Assembly: GCF_008728515.1 (NCBI RefSeq)
Contig: NC_044990.1
Span: forward strand, 58,632,879 to 58,696,878
From: Papio anubis
Taxonomy: Eukaryota; Chordata; Mammalia; Primates; Cercopithecidae
Direction: 5' to 3'
DNA: 64,000 nt
This document shows positions 21,480 through 32,259 of the stretch, in pieces. Both the position numbers and the translations under genes were made by a program. The notes below the pieces were generated by a model. That model was not told the DNA's origin. It saw only the letters and a program-made list of their open reading frames with translations, and did not search any database. Numbering within the stretch: the stretch's first letter is position 1; the number at the start of each line of letters is the position of its first letter.

Positions 21480-21744
21480 ATTTGTTCATCTATTCCACAA
21501 ATATTTATTGTATACCTACTGTATTTCAGACATGAGAACAGGCTGTAAAAATAATGACAGTGAAGATAAAAATACTACAGTTGCTCTCTTAAAATTCTAA
21601 GTGACAGAATGTTTTACATTCTAAGTGAGAGAGAAGAAAATAAACAAGAGAATAGACAAAAGAATCAAGTAGCTATGTGTCATGAAGAAAATAAAATGGT
21701 GATGGTAACTGCATGACTACTTTAGATTGGATGGTCAGGGAAGG

Positions 21745-22193
21745 TGTGTTAGTTTCCTAGGACTGCCACAAAAAAAATTTCACATACATGGTAACCTAAA
21801 ACAACATAAAAATATCCTTTCACTGTCCTGGAGGCCAGACATCCACAATCAAGATGTAAGCAGGCTTGTGCTCCCTCCAAAGGCTCTGAGGGAGACCCCT
21901 TTCTTGTCTCTTCCAGTTTCCGGTTGCTTAATGCATTTCTCAATTTGTGGCTGCCTGACTTCAGTCTCTGCCTTTATCTTCACATGGCCTTCTCCTCAAT
22001 CTGTGTCTCTTCTCTGTATGTCTCATAAAGACACTTGTTATTGGATTTAAATCCCACCTGTGTAACCTAGGGTCATCTGAATATTCTAATTACATTAGCA
22101 AAGACTCCTTTTGAAAATAAGGTCACATTCACAGGTTCCAGGCATTAGGATGTGGACATATCTTTTTGAGGATCACCATTTCAACCCACTACA
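21745..22193 (-). mobile_element. MaLR (MLT1-type) solo LTR with 5-bp target duplication
   Basis: It begins TGTGTTAGTTTCCTAGGACT and ends TTTCAACCCACTACA, the reverse complement of a MaLR LTR. GAAGG occurs at 21740-21744 and 22194-22198. Removing the LTR and one GAAGG restores continuous L2 sequence, which confirms the boundaries. The 107-codon frame inside is not a gene. Confidence 0.88.
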
Positions 22194-22275
22194 GAAGGAT
22201 TCTCTAAAGAGGTGACATTTCAGTTAAGACCTAACTTTGAGGGTTTCAGGTGACATGTGAAAAAGACCACAGGAA

Positions 22276-22590
22276 GGCCAGGTGTGGTGGCTCATGCCTG
22301 TAATCCCAACACTTTGGGAGGCCGAGGTGGGCGGATCACAAGGTTAGGAGTTCGAGACCAGCCTGGCCAACATGGTGAAACCCCATCCCTACTAAAAATA
22401 CAAAAATTAGTCGAGTGTGGTGGCGGGCCCTGTAATCCCAGCTACTCAGGAGGCTGAGGCAGGAGAATAGCTTGAACCCAGCAGGCAGAGATTGCGGTGA
22501 GCCAAGATCGCGCCACTGCACTCCAGCCTGGGTGACAGATCAAGACTCCGTCTCAAACAAACAAAACAAAATAAAACAAACACAAAAGCT
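22276..22590 (+). mobile_element. Alu element
   Basis: It starts GGCCAGGTGTGGTGGCTC, with both arms present and a long (AAAC)n/(AAAT)n tail. Confidence 0.93.
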
Positions 22591-22727
22591 GTTCATGTAA
22601 AAAATTCAGGCAAGAGTCACAAGTGGCCACAGGTGGCTTTAATTAGGGAGAATAGTGTACTAATTCAGAATATATGTTACAGACATAGTTGATAGGATTT
22701 GCTGGTTGATTTCAACTAGAAAGATGA

Positions 22728-23023
22728 AAGCCAGACGCAGTGACCAGGCCTGTAATCCCAGCACTTTGGGAGGCTGAGGCAGGCGGATCACTTGAGGTCA
22801 GGAATTCATGACCAGCCTGGCCAACATGGGGAAACCCCATCTCTACTAAAAATACAAAAAATAGCTGGGCGTGGTGGTGGGTGCCTGTAATCCCAGCTAG
22901 TCGGGAAGCTAAGGCAGGAGAATCACTTGAACCCAGGAGGTGGAGGTTGCAGTGAGCCGAGATTGCGCTACTCCACTGCAGCCTGGGCAACAAGAGCGAG
23001 ACTTTGTCTCAAAAAAACAAAAA
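22728..23023 (+). mobile_element. Alu element
   Basis: It starts GCCAGACGCAGTGACC and ends ACTTTGTCTCAAAAAAAC. The copy is complete and sits in the same orientation as the Alu 140 bp upstream. Confidence 0.92.
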
Positions 23024-23230
23024 GGATGAGGAAAAGAGATGAATCATGATGGACCTCTGCGTCTTTGGTAGAAAGTGCTACAATTTCCTGAGATGAGAAA
23101 GATGGTGAGAGAAGTCTGAGGTGGAAAAATCAAGGGTTTGATTTTGGCCATCTTCCATGTGGAGATGTCAAATAATTGGATATAGGAACCCAGCAATGGA
23201 GCAAAATGTAAGAACTGCAGACATAACTCT

Positions 23231-23625
23231 GGCAGTTCTCTTACCTCTACTTGGATAGTATTGATGACGATTTAATCTTTAGGAAGTCAATTGTATTGTT
23301 AAACTTGTAATTTAGAGCCAGTTTATAAGGCATGAACACTCATTGCTCTCCTTAATGACTGCACACCCCCTGTGCCATGCTGTTCCCAATCAACAAGCAC
23401 TACCAAAAGAGTATTATGCTAATTTGCCTAATTGATTCACTTTGTATATTACTCTTGTTTTCACTGAAATTACAAGGGTTCTGAAAGAAATTCCAAAAGA
23501 GGAATTCTAAATAGTGGGAATTATAGTGTTATAGTCATAATGGCTTATGTGGCTTCCCAAGACATCAAATTCCTCTGTAGAGAGCGGCACTCATTTAAAT
23601 ATTTTGTAAGTTTTAGGGCATTTTT
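23231..23625. promoter_or_regulatory. Low-repeat block with POU/homeodomain-like words
   Basis: It contains ATTATGCTAATTTGCCTAATTG, which combines an octamer-like ATGCTAAT with a TAATTG core, plus GATTTAATC. There is no repeat signature. The regulatory role is inference. Confidence 0.3.
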
Positions 23626-23638
23626 AAAAATATTCTTT

Positions 23639-23965
23639 TGTCTGTGTGTGTGTGCGTGTGTGTGTGTGTGTGTGTGTACGCGCCAGGGTCTCACTCTGTC
23701 ACTCAGACTGCAGTGCAATGTTGCGATCTCAGCTCACTGCGACCTCTGCCTCCAAGGTTCAGGTGATTCTCCTGCCTCAGCCTCCCGAGTAGCTGGGATT
23801 AAAGGAGTGTGCCACCTTGCCCAGCAATTTTTTTGAAAATTTTTGGTAGAGATGGGGTTTCATCACATTGGCTGGGCTGATCTTAAACTCCTGACCTCAA
23901 GTGATTCTCCCGCCTCGGCCTCCCAAAATACTGGGATTACAGGCATGAGTCACTGTGTCCAGCAT
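23639..23965 (-). mobile_element. Alu whose tail became a TG microsatellite
   Basis: Where an antisense Alu would have its T tail there is a (TG)n run, then CAGGGTCTCACTCTGTCAC through ATGAGTCACTGTGTCCAGC. AAAATATTCTTT flanks the whole at about 23627-23638 and 23966-23977. Confidence 0.9.
23643..23678 (+). repeat. (TG)n microsatellite
   Basis: TG units with one CG interruption, ending in TACGCGCC at the junction with the Alu. Confidence 0.95.
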
Positions 23966-23994
23966 AAAATATTCTTTACATTTGTATCTTGCAT

Positions 23995-24070
23995 AGATTT
24001 ATATCTATGTATACTATGTATATGTGGTATGTATACATATGTAAACACACATATACATGTATATGTAAGG
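23995..24070. repeat. Alternating purine-pyrimidine (TATG/CATA) tract
   Basis: Repeated ATGTATAC, ATATGTG and CACATATACATG words are partly self-complementary and could form cruciform or Z-DNA. The coding frames here are by-products. Confidence 0.6.
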
Positions 24071-24353
24071 CATGATCTAAATGTGCATGTAACAGATAAT
24101 AGATATAGGTGGAACAGAAAAAACACATCACTGCTTTGAATGAGAACAACGTAGTCAGCAATGTGAAGAGCTTATAGCCTTGCTGCAAGAGTAACAAATG
24201 GCTCTGAAGGTTTTCTAATGACTAGAAAGTATGCACATAAACAAACACAAAAAACTCACAGTGCAAATTATGTGCTCTGTTACATGCTCCTGTAACTGCT
24301 ACTCATTTTTGCCCAGCTTAACCATCCAGAAAACAGCTAAAAGTTCTATTCTA

Positions 24354-24665
24354 GGCCGGGCGCGGTGGCTCATGCCTGTAATCCCAGCACTTTGGGAGAC
24401 TGAGGCAGGCGGATCGCCTGAGGTTGGGAGTTCGAGACTAGCACCGCCAACATGGTGAAACCCCGTCTCTACTAAAAATACAAAAAGTAGCCAGGCATGG
24501 CGGGGGATGGGGGCGCCTGTAATCCCAGCTACTCTGGAGGCTGAGGCAGGAGAATCGCTTGAACCTGGGCGGTGAAGATTGTAGTGAGCTGAGATCACAC
24601 TATTGCACTCCAGCCTAGGCAACAAGAGTGAAACTCCGTTTCAAAACAAACAAACAAACAAAAAA
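24354..24665 (+). mobile_element. Alu element with target duplication
   Basis: It begins GGCCGGGCGCGGTGGCTC. TTCTATTCT flanks it at 24344-24352 and 24666-24674. A short G-rich expansion (GGCGGGGGATGGGGGCG) sits in the A-linker region. Confidence 0.94.
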
Positions 24666-24973
24666 TTCTATTCTGTGTAGCAATATATTATAGCTCTTGG
24701 TGCTAGAGTGCTAAACCTTTCCTCCCCACCACCCTCCACCACCAACACACACACACCTTTTATTTTTCACTCTCCCCACATGAAAAGCAGTTAGTTTCAG
24801 GGCAAAGCCATGACTTGGAGTTGAGGATAAAATTAACTTTAGTGACTAAGCAGTCTCTGTTATCTGATTTTGTCTGAGACCCTTCAGTTCCTATTTCTCA
24901 GAAACCATGGGATGCGTTGTTTCTAGGATGGGCAAACTGATGATCTAAAATTGCACAGAAGACTCTGAAGTAC

Positions 24974-25267
24974 TGCAGTGGCTCACGCCTGTAATCCCAA
25001 CACTTTGGAAGTCCGAGGTGGGCGGATCACGAGGTCAGGAGATCGAGACCATCCTGGCTAACACGGTGAAACCTCGTCTCTACTAAAAATACAAAAAACT
25101 AGCCGGGCGAGGTGGCAGGTGCCTGTAGTCCCAGCTAATGGGAGGCTGAGGCAGGAGAATGGCGTGAACCCGGGAGGCGGAGCTTGCAGTGAGCTGAGAT
25201 CGCGCCACTGCACTCCAGCCTGGGTGACAGAGCGAGATTCTGTCTCAAAAAAAAAAAAAAAAAAAAA
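24974..25267 (+). mobile_element. AluY-like element, slightly 5'-truncated
   Basis: It starts within the first 12 bases of Alu (TGCAGTGGCTCACGCC) and carries GAGATCGAGACCATCCTGGC and GGCGGAGCTTGCAGTGAG. AAGACTCTGAAGTAC at 24959 and AAGACTCTGAAATAC at 25268 are the target duplication. Confidence 0.94.
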
Positions 25268-25424
25268 AAGACTCTGAAATACCGAAGTAGAGAATACTCT
25301 GTTATAGAAACAAATAGCCCTGTGTAATTTTGCTGTCCCAGAATGATGACTGGGGTTGGGGGAGAGGCAGTTGCAACCTTCAGACCTACTTTGTCTCTCT
25401 GAGACACCCTGTGGTATTTGGACT

Positions 25425-25560
25425 TTCAACCAAAACACCTGGGTCTGAATCTGACTGTACTACTTAGTCATGTGTGACCTTATGGAATTTGTTTACGTCT
25501 CTGAATCTTAATTTGTTTTCATCTGCAAAATTTTAACAATGCCACCCCATGGGGGGTTGG
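25425..25560 (+). mobile_element. MIR fragment
   Basis: GGGTCTGAATCTGACTGTAC, TTAGTCATGTGTGACCTTAT and ATCTGCAAAATTTTAACAAT are in MIR order. Confidence 0.65.
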
Positions 25561-26929
25561 CAAAAGTGATTTAAAGTATATTTGTATTGAATTTTTCTTA
25601 ATTACTTTCAATATTAAAACCAACTTTTTTATGTTCTTAGAGGATTTGAATACACTGACATCGGTTTTAGGAATATGGGTCAAAAATAACTCTGGGAAGT
25701 TTCAGGTGTATTGACATCACCCAGTCCTTGCTCTCAGCCTGGGGTTTCCTGCAGCATAAAGTCAGTACACCCCAGAACCACCTCAGCTGCTCCAACTCTT
25801 GCTGATTTTTTTTTAAGTTGAAAATTATATACATTTTCTTTCAGCCAGCATTTTTAGTGAAATAATTCCAGTTTATATTTAAGCTCTTTGATTTGACATG
25901 CAAAATATATCATTACAACCATTAAAAACTATTTCATGTGAAAAAATAAATAAATAGAATGACTGAGAAGCATGATGTAGGGAAAGGTGTTGGATCACAA
26001 AGGAAGATTAAAAGTCCTCCATGTGGGAGGAAGAGATGAGAAGAACTGTTTGGGACCTTCAGAAGAGAAAAAAATGTGAACCTTGAGAAAAGAGAGAGAA
26101 AATAAAGAGTTTTAGTGTTAGTGTTAACTACCCTTATTGAGGGTAGTAGCCGTAGAGTGAAGTGGACCACTAGAAAAACAATATATTGAGAAGTCTGTAA
26201 ATGAAAAGTAAAGTAGCACAAAAAAATAGTAATATCAAAGGTGAGTTAGGAAAATGAGAAGATGTGGACTTCTCTAAATTGATCAATGTTTTCGACATCA
26301 TCAATTTATTTGCATAAGTTGAGATGTGTGCTTTACACTTACTTCAAGTATTTCTGATATTTACCACAAGAATGTTTCTCCACTAGATAGACTAGTTGTG
26401 AGTTTTTCACTGGCTAATTGTGTATTCTGTAAGATAAGAACACCGTGGGCCAAAGGTACTGCTGAAAAAAAGAAACAGAAAAATGGTGCAAATTAAAGAT
26501 TATTATGGAGACGACATTGTCCTGATTCTTCATAGCAAGGGATCAACCAAACAACCACGGAAGCTAACTTAACTGTCCTCTGTTTGAAAGACTACCCAAA
26601 GGAAGAGTGAGGAAGGCAACTATTCACAGGAAGGAAAATAAAGAAGTTGCTTGAATAGGGCAACACATTTTTGGCTCCCAAATCTTTCATTGATCTATTG
26701 CTTTGCTATCCTTGTCTCAGAGGGGAAATCATGATTGCCATCAGCTAAATTCAGTGTGAATGGGGAAGTAGTATTGTGTGTGTTTAAAATTTTAGTGTGC
26801 CAGTGCTCCACATCCACTCAATTGAAGTGGAGCCAGTCCTGTCTCAGAAACAGTTCAGCAATTTGAGAAAGGCCAGATGAAGTTTCAAGTGAAATGATGC
26901 TCACAGAGGAAGAAGGATGAAACAGATTG
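25561..26929. other. Low-repeat stretch, no gene recognised
   Basis: Unique-looking. A 95-codon minus frame at 25934-26221 is in AT-rich DNA without a known domain. Parts near 26260-26700 may be conserved non-coding DNA. Confidence 0.4.
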
Positions 26930-27180
26930 TGGCCCACAGACATGCAGATGGGGGTTATTTTTAAAATACCATCAATGAATTCTGGATGCTTATACATCTG
27001 AATTGTGCATCAGCTACTTACCTCCAGTTAATGCTCTGCAAATCATTAAAGAAGGAAAGGAAGTAATCAAATTAATTTTTCATTCATTAGCCCAAGAGCT
27101 TTTAAATTGTACAAAATGGCTATAGAATATCAGCCTGATTGTGTCAGCAGTGGGTTATGCCTTTGGTACCAGGGACTGCA
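26930..27180. promoter_or_regulatory. Candidate conserved non-coding element
   Basis: Repeat-free DNA with AATCATTAAAG, AATCAAATTAATTTTTC and ATTCATTAGCCC, a cluster of homeodomain and PBX-like words. This style is common in deeply conserved enhancers. It is inferred from motif density only. Confidence 0.3.
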
Positions 27181-27424
27181 GTCTTCATATTCCCAAGGCT
27201 AGATAGAGCATGCCTTCCCTAGAATGGCTTCTGGGAACCTAACTTTTCTTCTTTCTTACCTGAGTTGCTCTCCTCTTGAGGGAAAGCATCCATCTCTTCC
27301 TGGGGTGTTGTTCAGTATCCTGATTCATGCTTTCACCTAGCGCCACATCCCAAAGTAACTTGAATGTTACTGTTTTTGTCACCTCTATTAATTTTCATTT
27401 AACTTCGATTACATAGAAGAACAT

Positions 27425-27560
27425 GGCTATAGAGTACTTTCTAACTGGACTAGAATCCTGTTTCTGTGCCTTACTACCTATGTGGCTTAGATTAAATCAC
27501 TTCTCCTTCTCTAGGTCTAAATGGACCTTTTATAGGTGGACTCTGCTGCTTTTATCCCAT
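27425..27560 (+). mobile_element. MIR fragment
   Basis: AGAATCCTGTTTCTGTGCCT, TACTACCTATGTGGCTTAGA and TCTAGGTCTAAATGGACC follow MIR order. Confidence 0.6.
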
Positions 27561-27870
27561 AGGTGCTCTGTTAGTGATTGTTTCTTTGCTGTGTGGCAAG
27601 AACATTGCTACCAGTGGAGAAATTAGAAATAAGATGAACATTGTCTCTGAGGGGAAATCATGAGTTAAGGTTTGGATATGCTGGGATTGAATCAATATGA
27701 ATTCAACCCATTGGTGTCTTCACTCATGGCTGATACTTAAGGATCTAAAGCTAAATACCCCGGGATGGTGTGTACATAACCTAAGCTTGTTCAATTTGTT
27801 CAATGCAGAGTGCTTTAAAATCTTCCATGACTCCCTGCTTTCTTCAGGCTTACATCCAAATATGACACAA
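27561..27870. other. No gene recognised
   Basis: Unique-looking. GTCTCTGAGGGGAAATCATG at 27643 nearly repeats a word at 26715. Confidence 0.35.
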
Positions 27871-28040
27871 TTTTTTTTTTTTTTCTTTGAGATGGAATCT
27901 CACTCTGTCACTAGGCTGGACTGCAGTGGCACAATCTCGCCTCACTGCAACCTCTGCCTTCCGGGTTTGAGCAATTCTTCTGTCTCAGCCTCGTGAGTAG
28001 CTGGGACTATAGGTGTGTGACCCCATGCCTAGCTAAATTT
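27871..28040 (-). mobile_element. Partial Alu, right arm only
   Basis: A T14 run leads into GAGATGGAATCTCACTCTGT and the copy stops at ATGCCTAGCTAAATTTTG. The left arm is absent, so the copy was 5'-truncated. Confidence 0.9.
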
Positions 28041-28129
28041 TGTTCCCTTAGATTGTGTTAGTAATGTAAGATTTTAACAACTTTTTAGTGGAGGTATTTC
28101 TTTTTATCTGTATCTTCCATCAAATACCA

Positions 28130-28860
28130 AGTGCTTTATGGGGAATCTAAAAAAGTCAAACTCATAGAAACAGAGAATAGAAGGGTGGTTACCAGGGGTT
28201 GAGGGATTCAGAAAATGGGGAGATGTTGGTTAAAGTGTGAGAAATTGCAGTTATAAAATAAATAAGTTTGGGAGACTTAATATACAGCATGGTGACTCTA
28301 TTTAATAATAATGTACACAAGGCTGGGCGCAGTGGGTCATGTCTGTAATCCCAGCACTTTGGGAGGTGGAAGCAGAAGGATTGCTTGAGCCCAGGTGTTC
28401 GAGACATGCCAGGGCAATTTAGTGAGACCCCATCTCTACAAAAAATCAAAAATATAGCCAGATTTGATGGTGCATGCCTGTGGTCCCAGCTACTTGGAAG
28501 GCTGAGGTGGGAGAGTCACTTGAGCCTGGGAGGAGGAGGCTGCAGTGAGCCATGATAACACCACTGCACTCCAGCCTGGTGACAGACAAAGACCCTGTCG
28601 CAAATAAATGAATAAATAAAATTATAATAATATATACAGAATACTTGAAAGTCCTTAAGTGAGTAAATCTTAACCATTCTTACTACACACACACAAAAAG
28701 GCAACCCTGTGAGGTGATGGATGTGTTAATTAACTTGATAATGGAAATCATTTCACAATGTATACACATATCAAAACATCACATTGCACACCTTGAATAT
28801 ATATAATTTTTGTCAATTATACTTTAATAAAGCTGGAGGAGAAAAGTCAAGTTCTATTTT
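28130..28860 (+). mobile_element. L1M (L1MB/L1MC-like) 3' UTR split by an Alu
   Basis: Left: AAGTCAAACTCATAGAAAC, GGTGGTTACCAGGGGTTG and TACAGCATGGTGACTCTAT. Right of the Alu: GAGGTGATGGATGTGTTAAT, ATATCAAAACATCACATTGC and ACTTTAATAAAGCTGG. The two parts are collinear. Confidence 0.8.
28322..28625 (+). mobile_element. Alu element, AluJ-like
   Basis: It starts GGCTGGGCGCAGTGGGTC and has GTGAGACCCCATCTCTACA and GGCTGCAGTGAGCCATGAT, typical of old AluJ. The tail is (AAAT)n. Confidence 0.92.
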
Positions 28861-29362
28861 ATCACGAAGAGATATTACCTATTATAGGGGAAACAAAAGA
28901 TGTGAAAACATGTCTTTGTTTAAATAACAGAACGGCCACATCCTGTTAAACAAAACAATATTCTACAGGATATTTATGATCTATGTAGAGTTAGTATTTC
29001 TATTCCATGTAGAATCCTGTTGCAATTCTACATCTATTTCAATCCTGCCTTTCAATAAAATGTTAAACTGCCATATTTGTCTTTTTTAACCTAATCTTCA
29101 TACATTTTAAGAAAGCATCCGCTAACTTTATCTTAAAATCTTGATCTTTGCAGCATTCAAATATTGGTACAGATGACATATGGGTTCTACAATAATCTTA
29201 TTGTGGTTATCTTTATTATTTAAAACCAAATTACATTTAAATGAATTCTGAAATCTTTGAGTACAGGCTGAGAAATAAAAAATAATCTTGTCTGGGAGAC
29301 CATTGTGATTTCCCCCACAAATGATAGGAACCTCAAGTATGTGTTCAGGTCATTTAGGTAGG
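28861..29362. other. No gene recognised
   Basis: AT-rich unique-looking sequence before a TG run. Confidence 0.4.

Positions 29363-29401
<39 letters not shown>
29363..29401 (+). repeat. (TG)n microsatellite
   Basis: About 19 pure TG units, likely variable in length. Confidence 0.96.
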
Positions 29402-29402
<1 letters not shown>

Positions 29403-29559
29403 CATAATTCCACTTGACATTGCAGGAGTCTTCATTTTCTCTTTTAAAATATTGACCCTAAATTTGTTTTGAACTGCCTTATATTTACAACACTCCCATT
29501 AATATTTTTGACCTGGTCTAGATTTCAGATAAATTCTTTACCCTGACACAAATCAATAA

Positions 29560-29900
29560 TGAAGTGCAGTTTAGTTAAGGCTTCCATTAGGCCTGATTTT
29601 CTTAGGGATAATATGTGATATAGTAAACATCTTGCTTTTGCTTATGTGGTACTTCTGGGAGCGGAACAGTCTGCCCTCGGGCAAATGAATCCCAAGCCAA
29701 GGAGGGATGCACCCTTCATATTCTGTTAATTGATTGAAAGGGCAAATGATCTATAGGAAAAGTTGCATCATTAACTTAATTGAGGGCAAAGCCTAATTAG
29801 AGGGGAAATGGAGTAGACAGAGCCAGAGACACAGCAGGCCTTCATCTGTGATGTCAACAAACAGACCTTGTAACTAGAACCAGACAGAGACTGCAGGCCT
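29560..29900. promoter_or_regulatory. Candidate conserved non-coding element
   Basis: No repeat signature. It has TTAATTGATTGAAAGGGCAA, CATCATTAACTTAATTGAGG and GCCTAATTAGAG, giving three TAAT/ATTA cores in about 90 bases. Enhancer function is inference. Confidence 0.3.
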
Positions 29901-29958
29901 TCATTTACATCTTCAGTTTCAATGTGAAAACATTCACTGTGTGAGTGTATGTGTGACT

Positions 29959-29982
29959 GTGTGTGTGTGTGTGTGTGTGTGT
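29959..29982 (+). repeat. (TG)n microsatellite
   Basis: Twelve TG units, about 560 bp from the longer TG run at 29363. Confidence 0.95.
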
Positions 29983-31217
29983 TTGGCCAGGGGAAAAGCA
30001 AAAGTTTACATACTTAGATAGAAATCAGTTCCTCCCAGGTGGAACTGCCTAGTGGGAATCAATATGTTTTAAACAAGTTAACTGAATTGTATATATTTGA
30101 GAGGTTAATCTGAAACACATTTAAGCTCTAAATCTGGAGGGAAGTGGGGGAGTTCCTATTCTTACTTATAGAGTGAATGTAGAAGTAAATCAACTAAACA
30201 TAAAGATTGTTTTTCCAACTTGAGTATGGACAAATTACAATGGGGATTTATTTTGAACACGATTATATTACTGTAGGAACACATACCAAGTATTTGAACA
30301 ATTTAAGTCAACACCAATTTATCCTATAATAAGTAGCCATTCCAAAATAGGTATAAAATTATACAGAATTACAAAAGATAGGAGATATTGATTCCATTAT
30401 AATGCATGTTGCAAGTGAAGATACCCAGGTTGCCCTATATTTTGTAAATGAACTGCTTTCTAGCAACTCCTGGCTCCTTGATTGTCTTCTTAGAATCAGA
30501 AGCCACTGTATCATAAACAACAATGATACATTTAGATGCCTCTTAAGTGTTTTAAACTTTGGGTTCAAATCTGAGCTGAGACTGAGACAGGTGGTGATGG
30601 TCAGAACATGTGCTTTTTATTCTTTCAGAAAATTCCATGTCCAACTCGCCGATGAGTGCATTTTTCTCTGACTATAGCAAAACAAACAAAACCTTTTACA
30701 AGAAATTCCACTTATGAGAAATAAAGAATGTAAGCAGACATGTTTTGGCTACAGCACTAGTTGTTAAAATACATAGGTATTCTTTCAACTGTAGTCATTC
30801 ATTGACTTTACAAAAGCTGGGCCCCATTTCTTACTTCTTATGAATACACAGATTTCTATATCTAAATTTTTAAAAGTATAGCAATCTTAATACATAGAAT
30901 GAATGGATACTGAAATATTTCAGCTAAGAGAGAGAAAAGTCGCACATTAATTAACTAGAATTTTATTTGGTTCAGCATACCAACTAGGTGCTATATTTGA
31001 GAAATAAAATAAGCCCTTTTGTATATAAGAAAAAATTCCAGTGACTTTAAGTAGGAAACTAGTATTAACATTGTATTAATAGGTTGTCTTATTAGAGATC
31101 TGGATCAGTTCATTGTATTTTCAAATTTAGTTAGGAATTTTTTTCTTCTATCATTTATTTCCCTGAATATTTATATCTCTTCTTCTCAAGTTTGATTTAT
31201 CTGCAAACTCCTAAAGA
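29983..31217. other. No gene recognised
   Basis: Unique-looking AT-rich DNA. An 89-codon plus frame at 30402-30671 and a 69-codon minus frame overlap; neither has a recognised domain. Confidence 0.4.
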
Positions 31218-31525
31218 TTTTTTTTTTTTCTTTTTTGAGACAGAGTTTCACTCTTGTCGCCCAGTCTGGAGTGCATATGGTGTGATCTCGGCTCACTGCA
31301 ACCTCCGCCTCCTGGGTTCAAACTATTCTCCTGCCTCAGCCTCAGCCTTCCGGGTAACTGGGATTACAGGTGCTTGCTACCAAGCTCGGCTAATTTTTGT
31401 GTTTTTAGTAGATACGGGTTTCACCATATTGGCCAGGCTGCTCTTGTCCTGACCTCAGGTCAGGATCCACCCGCCTCAGCCTCCCAAAGTGCTAGGATTA
31501 CAGGCATGAGCTACTGTGCCCGGCC
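31218..31525 (-). mobile_element. Alu element
   Basis: A T-rich tail leads into GAGACAGAGTTTCACTCTTG and it ends CTACTGTGCCCGGCC. A small insertion (CTCAGCCT repeated) lies near 31340. Confidence 0.93.
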
Positions 31526-32039
31526 GAGAAAAGGTGACTCTTATTGAAATTATAATTCAGACCTCTGCTAGAGTCATGGTTTTGGATTAACTAACTGGTT
31601 CTACATCTATACTGCATTTGCTTCTGGGGAACATGGCTGAAGGCCTTTGTCACCTAAAGGGCCTTGGAGCAGAATAAAAAGTCCAGGTCTCTTTGTGGCA
31701 GATATGCTTATATCTGAACTGGTAATAAACACTGCCTGGGACTGGTAAAAGAAGAGAACATGACACAGGTGTTCCAGTCTTAAGACTCAAAACCCTCCCT
31801 GTCATGGGTTCCATATCTATAGAATCCCAACACCATTACCAGCAATGCATAAAAAATCCATACCTTACAGTTTTAAAAACCTTAGATAATAATCTTAGTA
31901 ATTTGTCCATGTAGTGTTAAAATCTGTATAACTAATATTTTGATTTTCTTCTAAATGCTTAATATTAAGTACTTATTACGTTTATGCTCATATTGAGTCC
32001 CTATTCTTGGATCTTAGAGGGAAAAAATTGTGATTTTTT
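31526..32039. other. No gene recognised
   Basis: Unique-looking. 31620-31860 is moderately GC-rich and free of repeat signatures. Confidence 0.35.
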
Positions 32040-32200
32040 AATTAGAAAGATCTGAATTTGAATCCAGGCATCATCACTTACTAGTCATGTGATCCAGACG
32101 TGTCAGTAAAGCTTTTCTTCATTTTCACATGAAGAACTGGAATAGTAATATTTCCTTTGCAGGATGATTGTAAAACATAATATAAAATTAAAAGAGACAG
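32040..32200 (+). mobile_element. MIR fragment
   Basis: GAATTTGAATCCAGGCATCA, CACTTACTAGTCATGTGATC and TTCATTTTCACATGAAGAAC follow MIR order. Confidence 0.7.
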
Positions 32201-32259
32201 GAGGAGTAGGGGGATTGAGGGATCAACATTTTATTCTGAGCACAAAGTAAGTCTCTCTT

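Larger units (their letters stand above)
21480..23230 (-). mobile_element. Antisense L2, split by an LTR and two Alus
   Basis: Left part: ATCTATTCCACAAATATTTA, then TTTACATTCTAAGTGAGAGA and GGATGGTCAGGGAAGG. After the LTR it resumes with AAGAGGTGACATTTCAGTT and AAGACCTAAC. The last part (23040-23230) holds GATTTTGGCCATCTTCCATG and GGAGATGTCAAATAATTGG. The order fits one antisense L2 of at least 900 bp. Confidence 0.75.
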
